This document shows, one piece after another, positions 43,097 to 51,989 of a stretch of DNA of 64,000 bases. The notes under the pieces are model-generated. The model made no database searches, had not been told where the DNA came from, and was given only the letters and a program-made list of their open reading frames with translations. Within the stretch, counting starts at the first letter, position 1; each line of letters begins with the position of its first letter. The translations under genes were made by a program, and so were the position numbers. Source of the DNA: Cellulomonas sp. APG4 (GTDB taxonomy: Bacteria > Actinomycetota > Actinomycetes > Actinomycetales > Cellulomonadaceae); the NCBI RefSeq assembly GCF_009996735.1, contig NZ_JAACYI010000010.1:62001-126000 (forward strand). The letters are read 5' to 3'.

Positions 43097-43998
43097 CGCT
43101 CGTCCTCGGGGTGGATGCCCGCGAAGAGGTCGTCCTCGGGCAGGTGGGTGGGCACGTGCGAGTGCGCGAGCTCGTACTCCTCGACCGGCCAGACGTCGGC
43201 CTCGAGGTCACGCGGCACCGCGAAGAAGAACCCCTCGGGGTCGATCTGCGTCGCGTGCGCGACGAGCGCGGCGTCCCGGGCCGCGAAGTGGTCGGCGCAG
43301 TGGATGCGCGTGGTGACCTCGCGCTCCGGGACCTCGCGCATGGCGCGGGACTCGATCCAGTCGCCGAAGGGCGACTCGAGGCCCGCCGCCACGACGGCCT
43401 CGTGGACCGTGCGGATGCGGTTCAACGAGAAGTCGTGGTTGTAGTAGAGCTTGAGCGGCTGCCACGGCTCACCCTGCCCGCGGTAGCGGTCGGCGTCACC
43501 CGCCGCAGCGAACGCCTCGGCCGCGACCTTGTGGCACATGATGTGGTCGGGGTGCGGGTAGCCGCCCGTCGGGTCGTACGTCGTGATCACGTGCGGTCGG
43601 AACTCGCGCACGAGGCGCACCAGCGGCGCTGCTGCCTCCTCGAGCGGCACGAGTGCGAAGCAGCCCTCGGGCAGCGGCGGCAGCGGGTCCCCCTCGGGCA
43701 GGCCCGAGTCCACGAACCCGAGCCAGTGCTGACGCACGCCGAGGGCGGCGGCCGCCGCTGCCATCTCCTCGCGACGCACCTGCGCCATCTCCTCGGGGGT
43801 GTCCGGCGCGTGCGGGTAGCGCGGGTTGAGGATGCTGCCCCGCTCACCGCCCGTGCAGGTCACCACCAGTACGTCGACGCCCTCGGCCGCGTAGCGCGCC
43901 GTGGTCGCCGCGCCCTTGCTCGACTCGTCGTCCGGGTGCGCGTGCACCGCCATCAGCCGAAGCCCCTCGCGCCGCAGCGGCGCGCCTGAGTCGCCCAC
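43093..43998 (-). CDS. mca: Mycothiol S-conjugate amidase
   Basis: The detoxifying amidase that cleaves mycothiol S-conjugates to GlcN-Ins and a mercapturic acid. The 301-residue protein has the zinc motif MAVHAHPDDESSKGAAT and the downstream YDPTGGYPHPDHIMCH, and the Mca-type sequences GGERGSILNP and KLYYNHDFSLNRI. GTG 43998 has GGAGGAG upstream and the correct N-terminus (VGDSGAPLRREGLRLMAVHAH). It is divergent from the DUF4307 gene. Together with mshB at 3.8 kb it shows that the organism makes mycothiol. Confidence 0.95.
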   Translation of the reverse strand: MGDSGAPLRREGLRLMAVHAHPDDESSKGAATTARYAAEGVDVLVVTCTGGERGSILNPRYPHAPDTPEEMAQVRREEMAAAAAALGVRQHWLGFVDSGLPEGDPLPPLPEGCFALVPLEEAAAPLVRLVREFRPHVITTYDPTGGYPHPDHIMCHKVAAEAFAAAGDADRYRGQGEPWQPLKLYYNHDFSLNRIRTVHEAVVAAGLESPFGDWIESRAMREVPEREVTTRIHCADHFAARDAALVAHATQIDPEGFFFAVPRDLEADVWPVEEYELAHSHVPTHLPEDDLFAGIHPEDER

Positions 43999-44129
43999 GT
44001 CTCTCCTCCGTCGTCCGCGCCGCCGGGCGGCGCGTCCACCACATGCCCACCACCCCGCGGCGCGGGGGACAATGGTCGGAGCGCTCGTCCGAGCCCCGAC
44101 CGACGTCCACCGTAGCCGCAGGAGACGAC

Positions 44130-44540
44130 ATGTCCGCCGCCCCGCCCGTCGCTCCGCCTCCGGGGCGGTACGGCCCGCAGCGCGCGCTCTCACCCCGACG
44201 TCGCAAGGTCGCCCTGGGCGCCCTCGGCGCCGTCGGTCTCGCGGGCGCCGTGTGGCTCGGCCTCGGGGCCGCCGCCACGCCCGTGACCTGGACGGACGTC
44301 GGCTTCACGCTGCGCGACGGCGAGGTCGAGGTGGTCTACGAGGTGAGCCGCACCGACGTGCACGCCCCGGCGCGCTGCACGCTCGAGGCGCTCAGCCACT
44401 CCTACGCCCAGGTGGGCGTCCTCGAGGTCGACGTGCCGGCGACGGGCGAGCGCACGGTGCGGCAGGCGACCACGGTGCGCGTCTCGGAGCCCGCGGTCAC
44501 AGGCGTCGTCAAGTACTGCTGGATCGTCGACGAGGGCTGA
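44130..44540 (+). CDS. DUF4307 family membrane protein
   Basis: A 136-residue protein. A short cytoplasmic N-terminus with GRYGPQRALSPRRRK is followed by one helix (ALGALGAVGLAGAVWLGLG, about 32-50) and an extracytoplasmic beta-rich domain with VGFTLRDGEVEVVYEVSR and a pair of cysteines (CTLEAL, KYCWIVDEG) that may form a disulfide. This is the DUF4307 layout; the same gene lies next to greA and mca in mycobacteria (Rv1081c). GGAG precedes ATG 44130. Function unknown. Confidence 0.85.
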   Translation: MSAAPPVAPPPGRYGPQRALSPRRRKVALGALGAVGLAGAVWLGLGAAATPVTWTDVGFTLRDGEVEVVYEVSRTDVHAPARCTLEALSHSYAQVGVLEVDVPATGERTVRQATTVRVSEPAVTGVVKYCWIVDEG

Positions 44541-44848
44541 CGGGGCGGACGGAGCGCCGCTGCGGGCCATCCGTGCGGTGACCTTGCTACACTCGTCGTT
44601 TTGCACGCCAGCGGTGCTGGGTGCCCACGGCGCGACCACGCGTGGGCCCTGCAGCCCCACCGGCTCGACGACAGCGCGAGGAGACGGCCCGAGGCTTTCC
44701 CACCGAGCGCGACGACGCATCGGAGGGCCCTCCCCCTGGCGTGCACCCCTCGGGGCAACCGCCCCACCTCGCACCGGGTTCACCTCGGCCCGGCGCACCC
44801 GCACGACGATGGCCCACGCCACCGACGAGGAGCTCGGAAGGAGCGACC
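44541..44848 (+). other. greA promoter and long 5' leader
   Basis: No gene is supported in these 308 bases. TACACT at 44588-44593 is a good -10 candidate, which would give greA an untranslated leader of about 250 bases. Within it GCCCACG (44623-44629) pairs with CGTGGGC (44641-44647), with a further CGCG pair inside. I find no known riboswitch class in the leader. Confidence 0.45.
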
Positions 44849-45337
44849 GTGACCGAGACGACTGCCGGCACCTGGCTGACCCAGGAGGCGCACGACCGAC
44901 TCAGTGCTGAGCTCGCAGAGCTCACCACGACCGGCCGGCGTGAGATCGCCGAGAAGATCGAGGCCGCCCGCTCGGAGGGCGACCTCAAGGAGAACGGCGG
45001 CTACCACGCGGCGCGCGAGGAGCAGGCCAAGATCGAGGCCCGCATCGCCCAGCTCACCCAGCTGCTGCGCAAGGCCGTGGTGGGCGAGGCCCCTGCGGAC
45101 GACGGCGTCGTCGAGCCCGGCATGGTCGTGACCGCGACGGTCGCAGGCGACGAGATGACCTTCCTCGTCGGCTCGCGTGAGGTCGCCGGCACGTCCGACC
45201 TCGACGTCTACAGCGAGCGCTCCCCGCTCGGCGAGGCGATCGTCGGCCGCTCGGTCGGCGACACGACGTCGTACACCGCGCCCAACGGCAACGAGATCAG
45301 CGTGGAGATCCGCGCGGCCAAGCCCTTCCAGGGCTGA
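44849..45337 (+). CDS. greA: Transcription elongation factor GreA
   Basis: A 162-residue factor that restarts backtracked RNA polymerase by stimulating transcript cleavage. The N-terminal coiled coil (about 10-80) includes the GreA sequence ARSEGDLKENGGYHAAREEQ with the acidic tip Asp and Glu. The C-terminal FKBP-like domain contains SPLGEAIVGRSVGD. GTG 44849 has AAGGAG upstream. It is followed by a 15-bp hairpin terminator shared with ilvA. Confidence 0.95.
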   Translation: MTETTAGTWLTQEAHDRLSAELAELTTTGRREIAEKIEAARSEGDLKENGGYHAAREEQAKIEARIAQLTQLLRKAVVGEAPADDGVVEPGMVVTATVAGDEMTFLVGSREVAGTSDLDVYSERSPLGEAIVGRSVGDTTSYTAPNGNEISVEIRAAKPFQG

Positions 45338-45350
45338 GCCCGGCACACCC

Positions 45351-45384
45351 CGAAGGCCCTGCACCACCCGGTGCGGGGCCTTCG
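45351..45384. terminator. Bidirectional terminator between greA and ilvA
   Basis: CGAAGGCCCTGCACC (45351-45365) pairs with GGTGCGGGGCCTTCG (45370-45384) over 15 positions, with one G-T pair and a 4-base loop. Confidence 0.85.
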
Positions 45385-45398
45385 TCGTGCCCGGGGGC

Positions 45399-46601
45399 TC
45401 AGCCCTCGGTCACGCGGTAGCCGGCCGCGCGCAGGTGCTCGAGCACGGCGGTGCAGTGACGCGGACCACGGGTCTCGACCTGCACGCCGATCTCGACCTC
45501 GTCGATCGCGAGGTCGACCCCCGTGCGCACGTGACCCACGTGCATCACGTTGCCGCCGGTCGCGGCGAGCTCGCCGAGGAGCGCCGCGAGGGCCCCGGGC
45601 TCGTCGTCGATGCGCACGCGCATCTGCAGGTAGCGCCCGGCCGAGGCGAGCCCGTGCCGCACCACGCGCAGCAGCACGATCGGATCGATGTTGCCGCCCG
45701 AGAGGATCACGACGGCGGGGGTGCGCACCGGCGGCCCACCCGCGAGGAGCGCCGCGACGCCTGCGGCCCCCGAGGGCTCGACGAGCAGCTTGGCGCGCTC
45801 GGCCAGGAGCAGCAGCGCACGCGAGAGGTGCTCCTCGGAGACCGTGCGCACCGGCACGTGGCGCTCGTGCAGGATCCCGAACGGCACGTCGCCCGGGCGT
45901 CCCACCGCGATGCCGTCGGCCATCGTCCGCAGCCGCGCAGCCGGAATCGGGTGACCGGCCGCGAGCGAGGTCGGGTAGGCCGCGGCCCCGGCCGCCTGCA
46001 CCCCGACGACGTCCACGTCGGGGCGGTCCGCGAGGGCGGCGACGACGCCCGCCGCCAGACCCCCGCCGCCCACCGGCACGATGACGGTGCGGACGTCGGG
46101 CACCTGCTCGAGGATCTCGCGGCCCACCGTGCCCTGGCCGGCGACGACGTCCGGGTGGTCGAACGGGTGGATCAGCACGGCCCCGGTGCGCTCCGCGTGC
46201 GCCCGTGCGCTCGCGAGGCAGTCGTCCACCGACGAGCCCTCGAGCACCACCTCGGCGCCGTACTCCTCGGTCGCCGCGACCTTGGGCAGGGCGGCACCCT
46301 GCGGCATGAAGACGGTCGCGTGCACGCCCAGCATGCGGGCGGCGAGGGCGACGCCCTGCGCGTGGTTGCCCGCGCTCGCCGCGACCACGCCGCGCGCCTT
46401 CTCCTCGGCCGAGAGCCGCGCCATCCGCGTGTACGCACCGCGGATCTTGAACGACCCCGCGCGCTGCAGGTTCTCGCACTTGAGCAGCACGGGCCCGCCC
46501 GCGAGCGCCGACACCGCTCGGCTCTCCTCGACCGGCGTGCGGGTCGCGACGCCGTCGAGCAGCGCGGCGGCCGCGGCGACGTCGGCAGGCCCCACCCTCA
46601 T
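45399..46601 (-). CDS. ilvA: Threonine ammonia-lyase (ilvA/tdcB type)
   Basis: A 400-residue PLP enzyme that converts threonine to 2-oxobutyrate and ammonia. PLP lysine is Lys52 in AGSFKIRGA, and GGGGLAAG near 175 binds the phosphate. The C-terminal 75 residues (about 325-400) form one ACT domain (YLQMRVRIDDEPGALAALLG), so it is the single-ACT type of the catabolic/actinobacterial class. It is the last gene of an operon with the MetB-type enzyme and an AI-2E transporter; its ATG overlaps the stop of the latter (ATGA). Its product feeds isoleucine synthesis. Confidence 0.93.
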   Translation of the reverse strand: MRVGPADVAAAAALLDGVATRTPVEESRAVSALAGGPVLLKCENLQRAGSFKIRGAYTRMARLSAEEKARGVVAASAGNHAQGVALAARMLGVHATVFMPQGAALPKVAATEEYGAEVVLEGSSVDDCLASARAHAERTGAVLIHPFDHPDVVAGQGTVGREILEQVPDVRTVIVPVGGGGLAAGVVAALADRPDVDVVGVQAAGAAAYPTSLAAGHPIPAARLRTMADGIAVGRPGDVPFGILHERHVPVRTVSEEHLSRALLLLAERAKLLVEPSGAAGVAALLAGGPPVRTPAVVILSGGNIDPIVLLRVVRHGLASAGRYLQMRVRIDDEPGALAALLGELAATGGNVMHVGHVRTGVDLAIDEVEIGVQVETRGPRHCTAVLEHLRAAGYRVTEG

Positions 46602-47836
46602 GCGCCGTCCCGCGTGCCCTCGAGCTGCCGGAACCGCCTCGCGAGGCCGTCAGGGTCCTGACCGAGCTGTGGGAACTTGTCGCGGCCGTGCAGGTAGAGG
46701 ATCACGGTGTTGAGGGTCGCGGCGAGGGGCACCGCGAGCAGCGCACCCACGATCCCGGCGGCCAGGGAGCCTGCGGTGACGGCGAGCAGCACCGCGACCG
46801 GGTGCAGCGACACGGCGTGGCCCAGCAGGAGGGGCTGGAGCACGTTGCCCTCGAGCTGCTGCACGCCGAGCACGATGAGCAGCATGACCAGGGCCGTCCC
46901 CGGCCCCTGGTCGACGAGGGCGACGAGCACCGCGATCGCACCCGTCGCGATCGCCCCGACGAACGGGATGAACGACGCGAGGAACACGAGGACCGTCAGC
47001 GGGATGACCAGGGGCAGCCCGAGGATCGCCGCCCCGATGCCGATGCCGACCGCGTCGACGAAGGCGACGAGGATCTGGGCCCGCGCGTACGAGCCGAGCG
47101 TCAGGACCCCGCGGCGCGAGGCCTCGTACGAGGGGAGCCGGGCGGGCTGGGGCAGCAGGCGCAGCAGCCAGGCCCAGATGACCGGTCCGTCCTTGAGGAA
47201 GAACAGCAGGCAGAAGAGCGCGATGATCGCGCCCGCGAGCACCTGGCCCACCGTGGTCGTGACCGAGAGCGCCCCCGAGGCGATGGCGCCGCTGCTGCTG
47301 CTGAGCTGGTCGCGCGCCTGCTCGACGTAGCCCGCGAGCTGGTCGGCGTCGAGGCCCAGCGGACCGTCCGCGAGGTACACGAGGAGGGCGTCGATGCCCT
47401 CGGACGCCTGGGTCCAGAGCTCGCCGACGCCCTGGACGATCTGGCGGCCCGCGAGGGTGAGCAGGCCACCGACGAACGCGATGAGCGCGACGACCGTCAG
47501 GGCCGCCGCGAGCCCGCGCGGCAGGCGCAGCCGCACGAGGGCGTCGACCACGGGCGTGAGCAGCACGGTCAGCAGCAGGGCGACCACCACGGGCACCCAG
47601 ATGACCTTGCCGAAGGCCATGCCCAGCACCACGGCCGCGACGGCGAGCCCGATCACGAGCAGCCGCCACGACCAGGCGGCCGCGAGCTGCACCGAGCGCG
47701 GAACGCCGTCGGCGACGGGGCGCGCCGAGGCGCCCGCCTCGGGCGTCACGGTCGCCGTCGTCCGGGCCTGGCCCGTGAGGTCCGGGGGCGCGCTCGGCCG
47801 CCGGCCCCGCGGCCGGCGACGGGACTCGTCGCTCAT
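46598..47836 (-). CDS. AI-2E family transporter
   Basis: A 412-residue membrane protein. After a basic, disordered N-terminus of about 60 residues there are seven to eight helices, starting with LLVIGLAVAAVVLGMAF and including IPLTVLVFLASFIPFVGAIATG and LGVQQLEGNVLQPLLLGHAVSLHPVAVLLA, the AI-2E (TqsA/YdiK) signature. These carriers are linked to autoinducer or small-solute export; the real substrate is unknown here. It overlaps its two neighbours by 4 bases each, so it is firmly inside the metB-ilvA operon. Confidence 0.9.
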   Translation of the reverse strand: MSDESRRRPRGRRPSAPPDLTGQARTTATVTPEAGASARPVADGVPRSVQLAAAWSWRLLVIGLAVAAVVLGMAFGKVIWVPVVVALLLTVLLTPVVDALVRLRLPRGLAAALTVVALIAFVGGLLTLAGRQIVQGVGELWTQASEGIDALLVYLADGPLGLDADQLAGYVEQARDQLSSSSGAIASGALSVTTTVGQVLAGAIIALFCLLFFLKDGPVIWAWLLRLLPQPARLPSYEASRRGVLTLGSYARAQILVAFVDAVGIGIGAAILGLPLVIPLTVLVFLASFIPFVGAIATGAIAVLVALVDQGPGTALVMLLIVLGVQQLEGNVLQPLLLGHAVSLHPVAVLLAVTAGSLAAGIVGALLAVPLAATLNTVILYLHGRDKFPQLGQDPDGLARRFRQLEGTRDGA

Positions 47837-49044
47837 GCCAGGGCCTGCCCGAGGTCCGCGACGAGGTCCGCGACGTCCTCGATGCCCACCGAGAGGCGCA
47901 CCAGGTCGTCCGGGACCTCCAGGGCCGAGCCCGCGACCGAGGCGTGCGTCATCTGGGCCGGGTGCTCGATGAGCGACTCGACCCCGCCGAGCGACTCGGC
48001 GAGCGTGAAGACCTTGGCACGCGCGCACACCTCGAGCGCCTTCTCGCGGCTGCCCGTGCGGAACGCGACCATGCCGCCCGAGCCACGCATCTGTCGCTGC
48101 GCGAGCTCGTGGTCGGGGTGCGACTCGAGCCCCGGGTAGATGACCTCGGTCACCGCGGGGTGCTCGGCCAGGAACCGCGCGACCGCGAGCGCGTTCGCGC
48201 AGTGCCGGTCCATCCGCACCGCGAGCGTCCGCAGGCCGCGCAGGGTCAGCCACGCGTCGAACGGTCCCGCGACGGCGCCCGACGCGTTCTGGTGGAACGC
48301 GACCGCGTCGGCCAGCGCCGTGCCGCCGGTGGGCCCCTCGAGACCGACCGGCAGCTGCGCACCGTCGGCCACCACCACCGCCCCGCCGACGACGTCGCTG
48401 TGGCCCCCCACGTACTTGGTGGTCGAGTGCACGACGGCGTCCGCGCCGAGCGCCAGAGGCTGCTGGAGGTAGGGGGTCGCGAACGTGTTGTCGACCACGA
48501 GCACGGCACCGGCCGCGCGGGCGATCGCCGCGATCGCCGCGATGTCGCTCACCCCGAGCAGCGGGTTGGTGGGGGTCTCGACCCAGACGACCTTGGTCCG
48601 GCCGGGCTCGACAGCGGCGGTGACCGCGTCGAGGTCACGCAGGTCCACCGCGCTGTGCTCGACGCCCCACGGGCCGAGGACGCGCGCGATCAGACGGTAC
48701 GAGCCGCCGTAGGCGTCGTCGGGGATCACCATGTGGTCCCCGGGCCGCAGCGCCGCACGCAGCAGCGTGTCCTCGGCCGCGAGCCCCGACGCGAACGCGA
48801 AGCCGCGCGCGCCGCCCTCGACGCTCGCGAGCGCGTCCTCGAGCGCGGTGCGCGTGGGGTTCGCCGAGCGCGAGTACTCGTACCCGCCGCGCAGCCCGCC
48901 GACGCCGTCCTGCTTGTAGGTCGAGACCTGGTAGATGGGCGGGACCACGGCCCCCGTCGTGGGGTCGGCCTCCTGCCCCGCGTGGATGGCACGGGTCGCG
49001 AACCCTGCCTCGGTCCAGTCGTGGTGCTCTGCGGGAGTCGTCAC
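47833..49044 (-). CDS. metB: Cystathionine gamma-synthase/lyase
   Basis: A 403-residue PLP enzyme of the Cys/Met metabolism family. The PLP lysine is Lys210 in VHSTTKYVGGHSD; YEYSRSANPTR and ETPTNPLL are family motifs. Actinobacterial homologues are annotated as MetB, though many act as cystathionine gamma-lyase; the sequence alone does not decide. GTG 49044 lies 7 bases after a TAGCCT box with no Shine-Dalgarno. It heads the operon with the AI-2E carrier and ilvA. With the beta-synthase at 57 kb it could complete reverse transsulfuration. Confidence 0.9.
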   Translation of the reverse strand: MTTPAEHHDWTEAGFATRAIHAGQEADPTTGAVVPPIYQVSTYKQDGVGGLRGGYEYSRSANPTRTALEDALASVEGGARGFAFASGLAAEDTLLRAALRPGDHMVIPDDAYGGSYRLIARVLGPWGVEHSAVDLRDLDAVTAAVEPGRTKVVWVETPTNPLLGVSDIAAIAAIARAAGAVLVVDNTFATPYLQQPLALGADAVVHSTTKYVGGHSDVVGGAVVVADGAQLPVGLEGPTGGTALADAVAFHQNASGAVAGPFDAWLTLRGLRTLAVRMDRHCANALAVARFLAEHPAVTEVIYPGLESHPDHELAQRQMRGSGGMVAFRTGSREKALEVCARAKVFTLAESLGGVESLIEHPAQMTHASVAGSALEVPDDLVRLSVGIEDVADLVADLGQALA

Positions 49045-49051
49045 GGGCACC

Positions 49052-49057
49052 AGGCTA
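49052..49057 (-). promoter_or_regulatory. -10 box of the metB operon
   Basis: TAGCCT on the minus strand, 7 bases before the GTG at 49044. A GTG at 49050 is too close to this box to be the start if it is the promoter. Confidence 0.45.
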
Positions 49058-49178
49058 GGGCTTCGGGGGCGGCGCACGCGGGCACGCGGCGCGGCCGTGC
49101 TGCGGGAACACCCCGGGGCGTCGTCGTCGTTGTGCTGGGCGACAGGTGCGCGACCACCGCGCGCCGGAGAGGACCGAC

Positions 49179-49841
49179 GTGTTCCTTCCCTCGCTCCGCA
49201 CCACCATGGTCAGCCCCGAGCGCGCCCTGCGGGGGCGCGACGGCTACGCCTACCCCGTGCCCGAGCGCCACGCCGTCCTGGGCACGCCGCTGGCCGGGCC
49301 GTGGCCCGAGGGCACCCAGGTGATCCACCTCGCGCTCGGCTGCTTCTGGGGCGCCGAGAAGGAGATGTGGCGCCTGCCCGGCGTCGTCACCACGGCCGCG
49401 GGCTACCAGGGCGGCTTCACGCCGTTCCCCACGTACGAGGAGACGTGCACCGGCCTCACGGGACATACCGAGACCGTGCTCGTCGCGTACGACCCGGCGG
49501 TGCTCGACACGGGTGAGCTGCTGCGCACGTTCTGGGCGCTGCACGACCCGACGCAGGGGTTCCGCCAGGGCAACGACGTGGGCACCCAGTACCGCTCGGC
49601 CGTGTTCACGACGACCGACGAGCAGCTCGAGCTCGCGCGGGCGACCCGCGAGGCCTACGCACCCGAGCTGCGCCGCCACGGCTATGGCGACATCACCACC
49701 GAGATCAGGCCGGTCGACGGTGACGGTGGCGCCGGGCGCTTCTACTACGCCGAGGAGTACCACCAGCAGTACCTGCACAAGGTGCCGAACGGCTACTGCC
49801 CGGTCCACTCGACCGGCGTGGCCTGCCCAGTCCCGGGCTGA
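49179..49841 (+). CDS. msrA: Peptide methionine-S-sulfoxide reductase
   Basis: A 220-residue repair enzyme reducing methionine-(S)-sulfoxide. The catalytic Cys55 lies in ALGCFWGAEKEMWRL. GGFTPFPTYEE-type sequence and GNDVGTQYRSAVF follow, as do the C-terminal EEYHQQYLHK and NGYCPVHSTGVACPVPG with resolving cysteines. The class with the long N-terminal segment is common in actinobacteria. GTG 49179 is used because GGAGAGG lies upstream; ATG 49206 is an alternative. It is divergent from the metB operon. Confidence 0.93.
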   Translation: MFLPSLRTTMVSPERALRGRDGYAYPVPERHAVLGTPLAGPWPEGTQVIHLALGCFWGAEKEMWRLPGVVTTAAGYQGGFTPFPTYEETCTGLTGHTETVLVAYDPAVLDTGELLRTFWALHDPTQGFRQGNDVGTQYRSAVFTTTDEQLELARATREAYAPELRRHGYGDITTEIRPVDGDGGAGRFYYAEEYHQQYLHKVPNGYCPVHSTGVACPVPG

Positions 49842-49856
49842 GGCACCACCCACGAG

Positions 49857-49886
49857 CGCCGTCGCACGGACCCCCGTGCGGCGGCG
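49857..49886 (+). terminator. msrA terminator
   Basis: CGCCGTCGCACGG (49857-49869) pairs with CCGTGCGGCGGCG (49874-49886), one T-G pair and a 4-base loop, 16 bases after the msrA stop. Confidence 0.6.
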
Positions 49887-50040
49887 TTCGCCGTGTCGGC
49901 ACCCACCGCCGCTCCGCTCCGGGGATGACGGGGTCATCCTCGCGGACGACCCGGACGACCCCTCGATCTCCGTCCTGCAGGCGTCCCCGGCGCGCGCGCA
50001 CGTCCGTAGCGTCGTGGTGTCCGAGACGAGGAGAGCAGAG

Positions 50041-51030
50041 ATGATCGAGGCGAGAAGCCTGACCAAGCGGTACGGCCGCAAGACGGCGGTCGACGACGTG
50101 ACCTTCACGGTCCACCCGGGCAAGGTCACCGGCTTCCTGGGGCCCAACGGCGCCGGCAAGTCCACCACCATGCGCATGGTCGTGGGGCTCGACCTGCCCA
50201 CCGCCGGCACGGTGACCGTCAACGGCAAGCGCTACGCCGAGCACCGCGCCCCGCTGCGCGAGGTCGGCACGCTGCTCGACGCCAAGGCGGTCCACACCGG
50301 GCGCACCGCGTACAACCACCTGCTCGCGCAGGCCGCGACGCACGGGATCGGCAAGGCACGCGTCCAGGAGGTCATCGGCCTCACGGGCCTCGACAGCGTC
50401 GCGGGCAAGCGCGTGGGCGGGTTCTCGCTCGGCATGGGCCAGCGTCTGGGCATCGCCGCCGCGCTGCTCGGCGACCCGCAGACGCTCATCCTCGACGAGC
50501 CGGTCAACGGCCTCGACCCCGAGGGCGTCAAGTGGGTGCGCAACCTGGTCCGCTACCTCGCGAGCGAGGGCCGCACCGTGTTCCTGTCCTCGCACCTCAT
50601 GAGCGAGATGGCCCTCACGGCCGACCACATCATCGTCGTCGGGCGTGGCCGCGTGATCGCGGATGCCCCCGTGAGCGACATCATCGGCCGCGCCGAGGGT
50701 GGTGTGGTGCGCGTGCGCACGCCCCAGCCCGACGCGCTCGAGCGGCTGCTGCGGGCCGAGGGCGCCCAGGTCGCCTCGACCGAGCAGGGCCTGCTCGAGG
50801 TCGTCGGCCGCACCGCGGCCCAGGTGGGCGACACCGCCGCCGCCGCAGGTCTCGCGCTGCACGAGCTCACTCCTGTCGCGAGCTCGCTCGAGGACGCCTA
50901 CATGCAGCTCACCGCCGAGGAGGTCGAGTACCACTCGGCCTCACCCGTCGGGCACCTCGCCGGTGCGGGGAACCCGACCGTCACGACCACCGGCGCCGAC
51001 GCGCCCAGCACGGAGAGTGCCCTGCGATGA
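50041..51030 (+). CDS. ABC transporter ATP-binding protein (antibiotic-export type)
   Basis: A 329-residue ATPase. Walker A is FLGPNGAGKSTTMRM, the signature FSLGMGQRLGIAAALL and Walker B LILDEPVNGLDPEG. The SLGMxQR signature and the C-terminal dimer region fit ABC-2 exporters of the DrrA/bacitracin type. The last 40 residues are Pro/Ser/Thr-rich. GAGGAG precedes ATG 50041; TAGCGT (50007-50012) is a possible -10. The stop overlaps the permease start (ATGA). The gene opens a cluster that continues with two sensor kinases and a regulator. Confidence 0.9.
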   Translation: MIEARSLTKRYGRKTAVDDVTFTVHPGKVTGFLGPNGAGKSTTMRMVVGLDLPTAGTVTVNGKRYAEHRAPLREVGTLLDAKAVHTGRTAYNHLLAQAATHGIGKARVQEVIGLTGLDSVAGKRVGGFSLGMGQRLGIAAALLGDPQTLILDEPVNGLDPEGVKWVRNLVRYLASEGRTVFLSSHLMSEMALTADHIIVVGRGRVIADAPVSDIIGRAEGGVVRVRTPQPDALERLLRAEGAQVASTEQGLLEVVGRTAAQVGDTAAAAGLALHELTPVASSLEDAYMQLTAEEVEYHSASPVGHLAGAGNPTVTTTGADAPSTESALR

Positions 51031-51884
51031 CCACGACCACCGTCGACTCCCCCGCCGTGACCTCGCGGCCCCGCACCACCGGCAGCGGCCCCACGTTCGG
51101 CCGCGTGCTCACGGCCGAGTGGATCAAGTTCCGGTCGCTGCGCTCGACCGTGTGGACCTCGTCCATCACCGTCCTGGTGATGGTGGGCCTCGCGTTCCTC
51201 ATGGCCTCGCTCAGCACCGCGGTGGACGACCCCAGCGCGCAGGGCATCCCCGCGAGCGCCGCACCGATGATCGTCTTCGGCTACTACTTCGGCCAGCTCG
51301 CGCTCGCCGTGCTCGGGGTGCTCGTCATCACGGGCGAGTACTCCACGGGGATGATCCGCTCGACCCTGACCGCGGTGCCGAAGCGCCTGCCCGCGCTGTG
51401 GGCCAAGGCCCTCGTCGCGGCCGTCGTGGGAGCCGTGGTCGCCACCGTCGCGATCGCGCTCTCGGCACTCGTCACGCTGCCCTACCTCGACGGCCTGGGG
51501 ATGACCTTCGACCTGTCCGACGGCGAGACGTTGCGCGTGCTCGGCGGCGGGGTGCTCTACCTCGCCACCATCACGGTCTTCTCGCTCGCCGTCGGTGCGA
51601 TCCTGAGGCACACCGCGGCCGCTCTCGCGACCGTGCTCGGCCTGCTGCTCGTGGTCGAGACCGTGTTCCAGAGCATCCCGCACGCGTTCTTCCAGAACGT
51701 GAGCCCGTTCCTTCCCGGGACCGCGGGCAGCAAGCTCATGATGGACGACGCGGGCCTCGAGATGGCCGCGTCGATGACCTCCGGACCTCAGCTCACCCCG
51801 TGGCAGGGCTACGGCGTGATGCTGGCCTGGGTCGTCGTGCTCCTCGCGACGGCCGCCGTGCTCCTGCGGAGGAGGGCCGCCTGA
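51027..51884 (+). CDS. ABC-2 type transporter permease
   Basis: A 285-residue membrane protein with six helices. The N-terminus carries VLTAEWIKFRSLRSTVWT, the amphipathic start of ABC-2 permeases, followed by VITGEYSTGMIRSTLTAVPKR, the coupling motif of the DrrB/NodJ-like EYxTGxIR class. The final helix ends in RRRAA. It pairs with the ATPase it overlaps. Substrate unknown; such pairs next to DesK/LiaS-type kinases often export antimicrobials or lipids. Confidence 0.88.
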   Translation: MTTTTVDSPAVTSRPRTTGSGPTFGRVLTAEWIKFRSLRSTVWTSSITVLVMVGLAFLMASLSTAVDDPSAQGIPASAAPMIVFGYYFGQLALAVLGVLVITGEYSTGMIRSTLTAVPKRLPALWAKALVAAVVGAVVATVAIALSALVTLPYLDGLGMTFDLSDGETLRVLGGGVLYLATITVFSLAVGAILRHTAAALATVLGLLLVVETVFQSIPHAFFQNVSPFLPGTAGSKLMMDDAGLEMAASMTSGPQLTPWQGYGVMLAWVVVLLATAAVLLRRRAA

Positions 51885-51989
51885 GCACGCGTACGCCCGC
51901 GGCGCCGGACCCGAGCGGTCCGGCGCCGCGGCGCTGTGCGGGACCACCGCAGCCCGTGACCGCCCTCACCCGCCTGGGACGATGACCCC

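Noticed and set aside
44809-44910. 33-codon frame starting at ATG 44809 in the greA leader
   Set aside because: No Shine-Dalgarno, overlaps greA out of frame, and reads as an Asp/Arg-rich shadow of greA.
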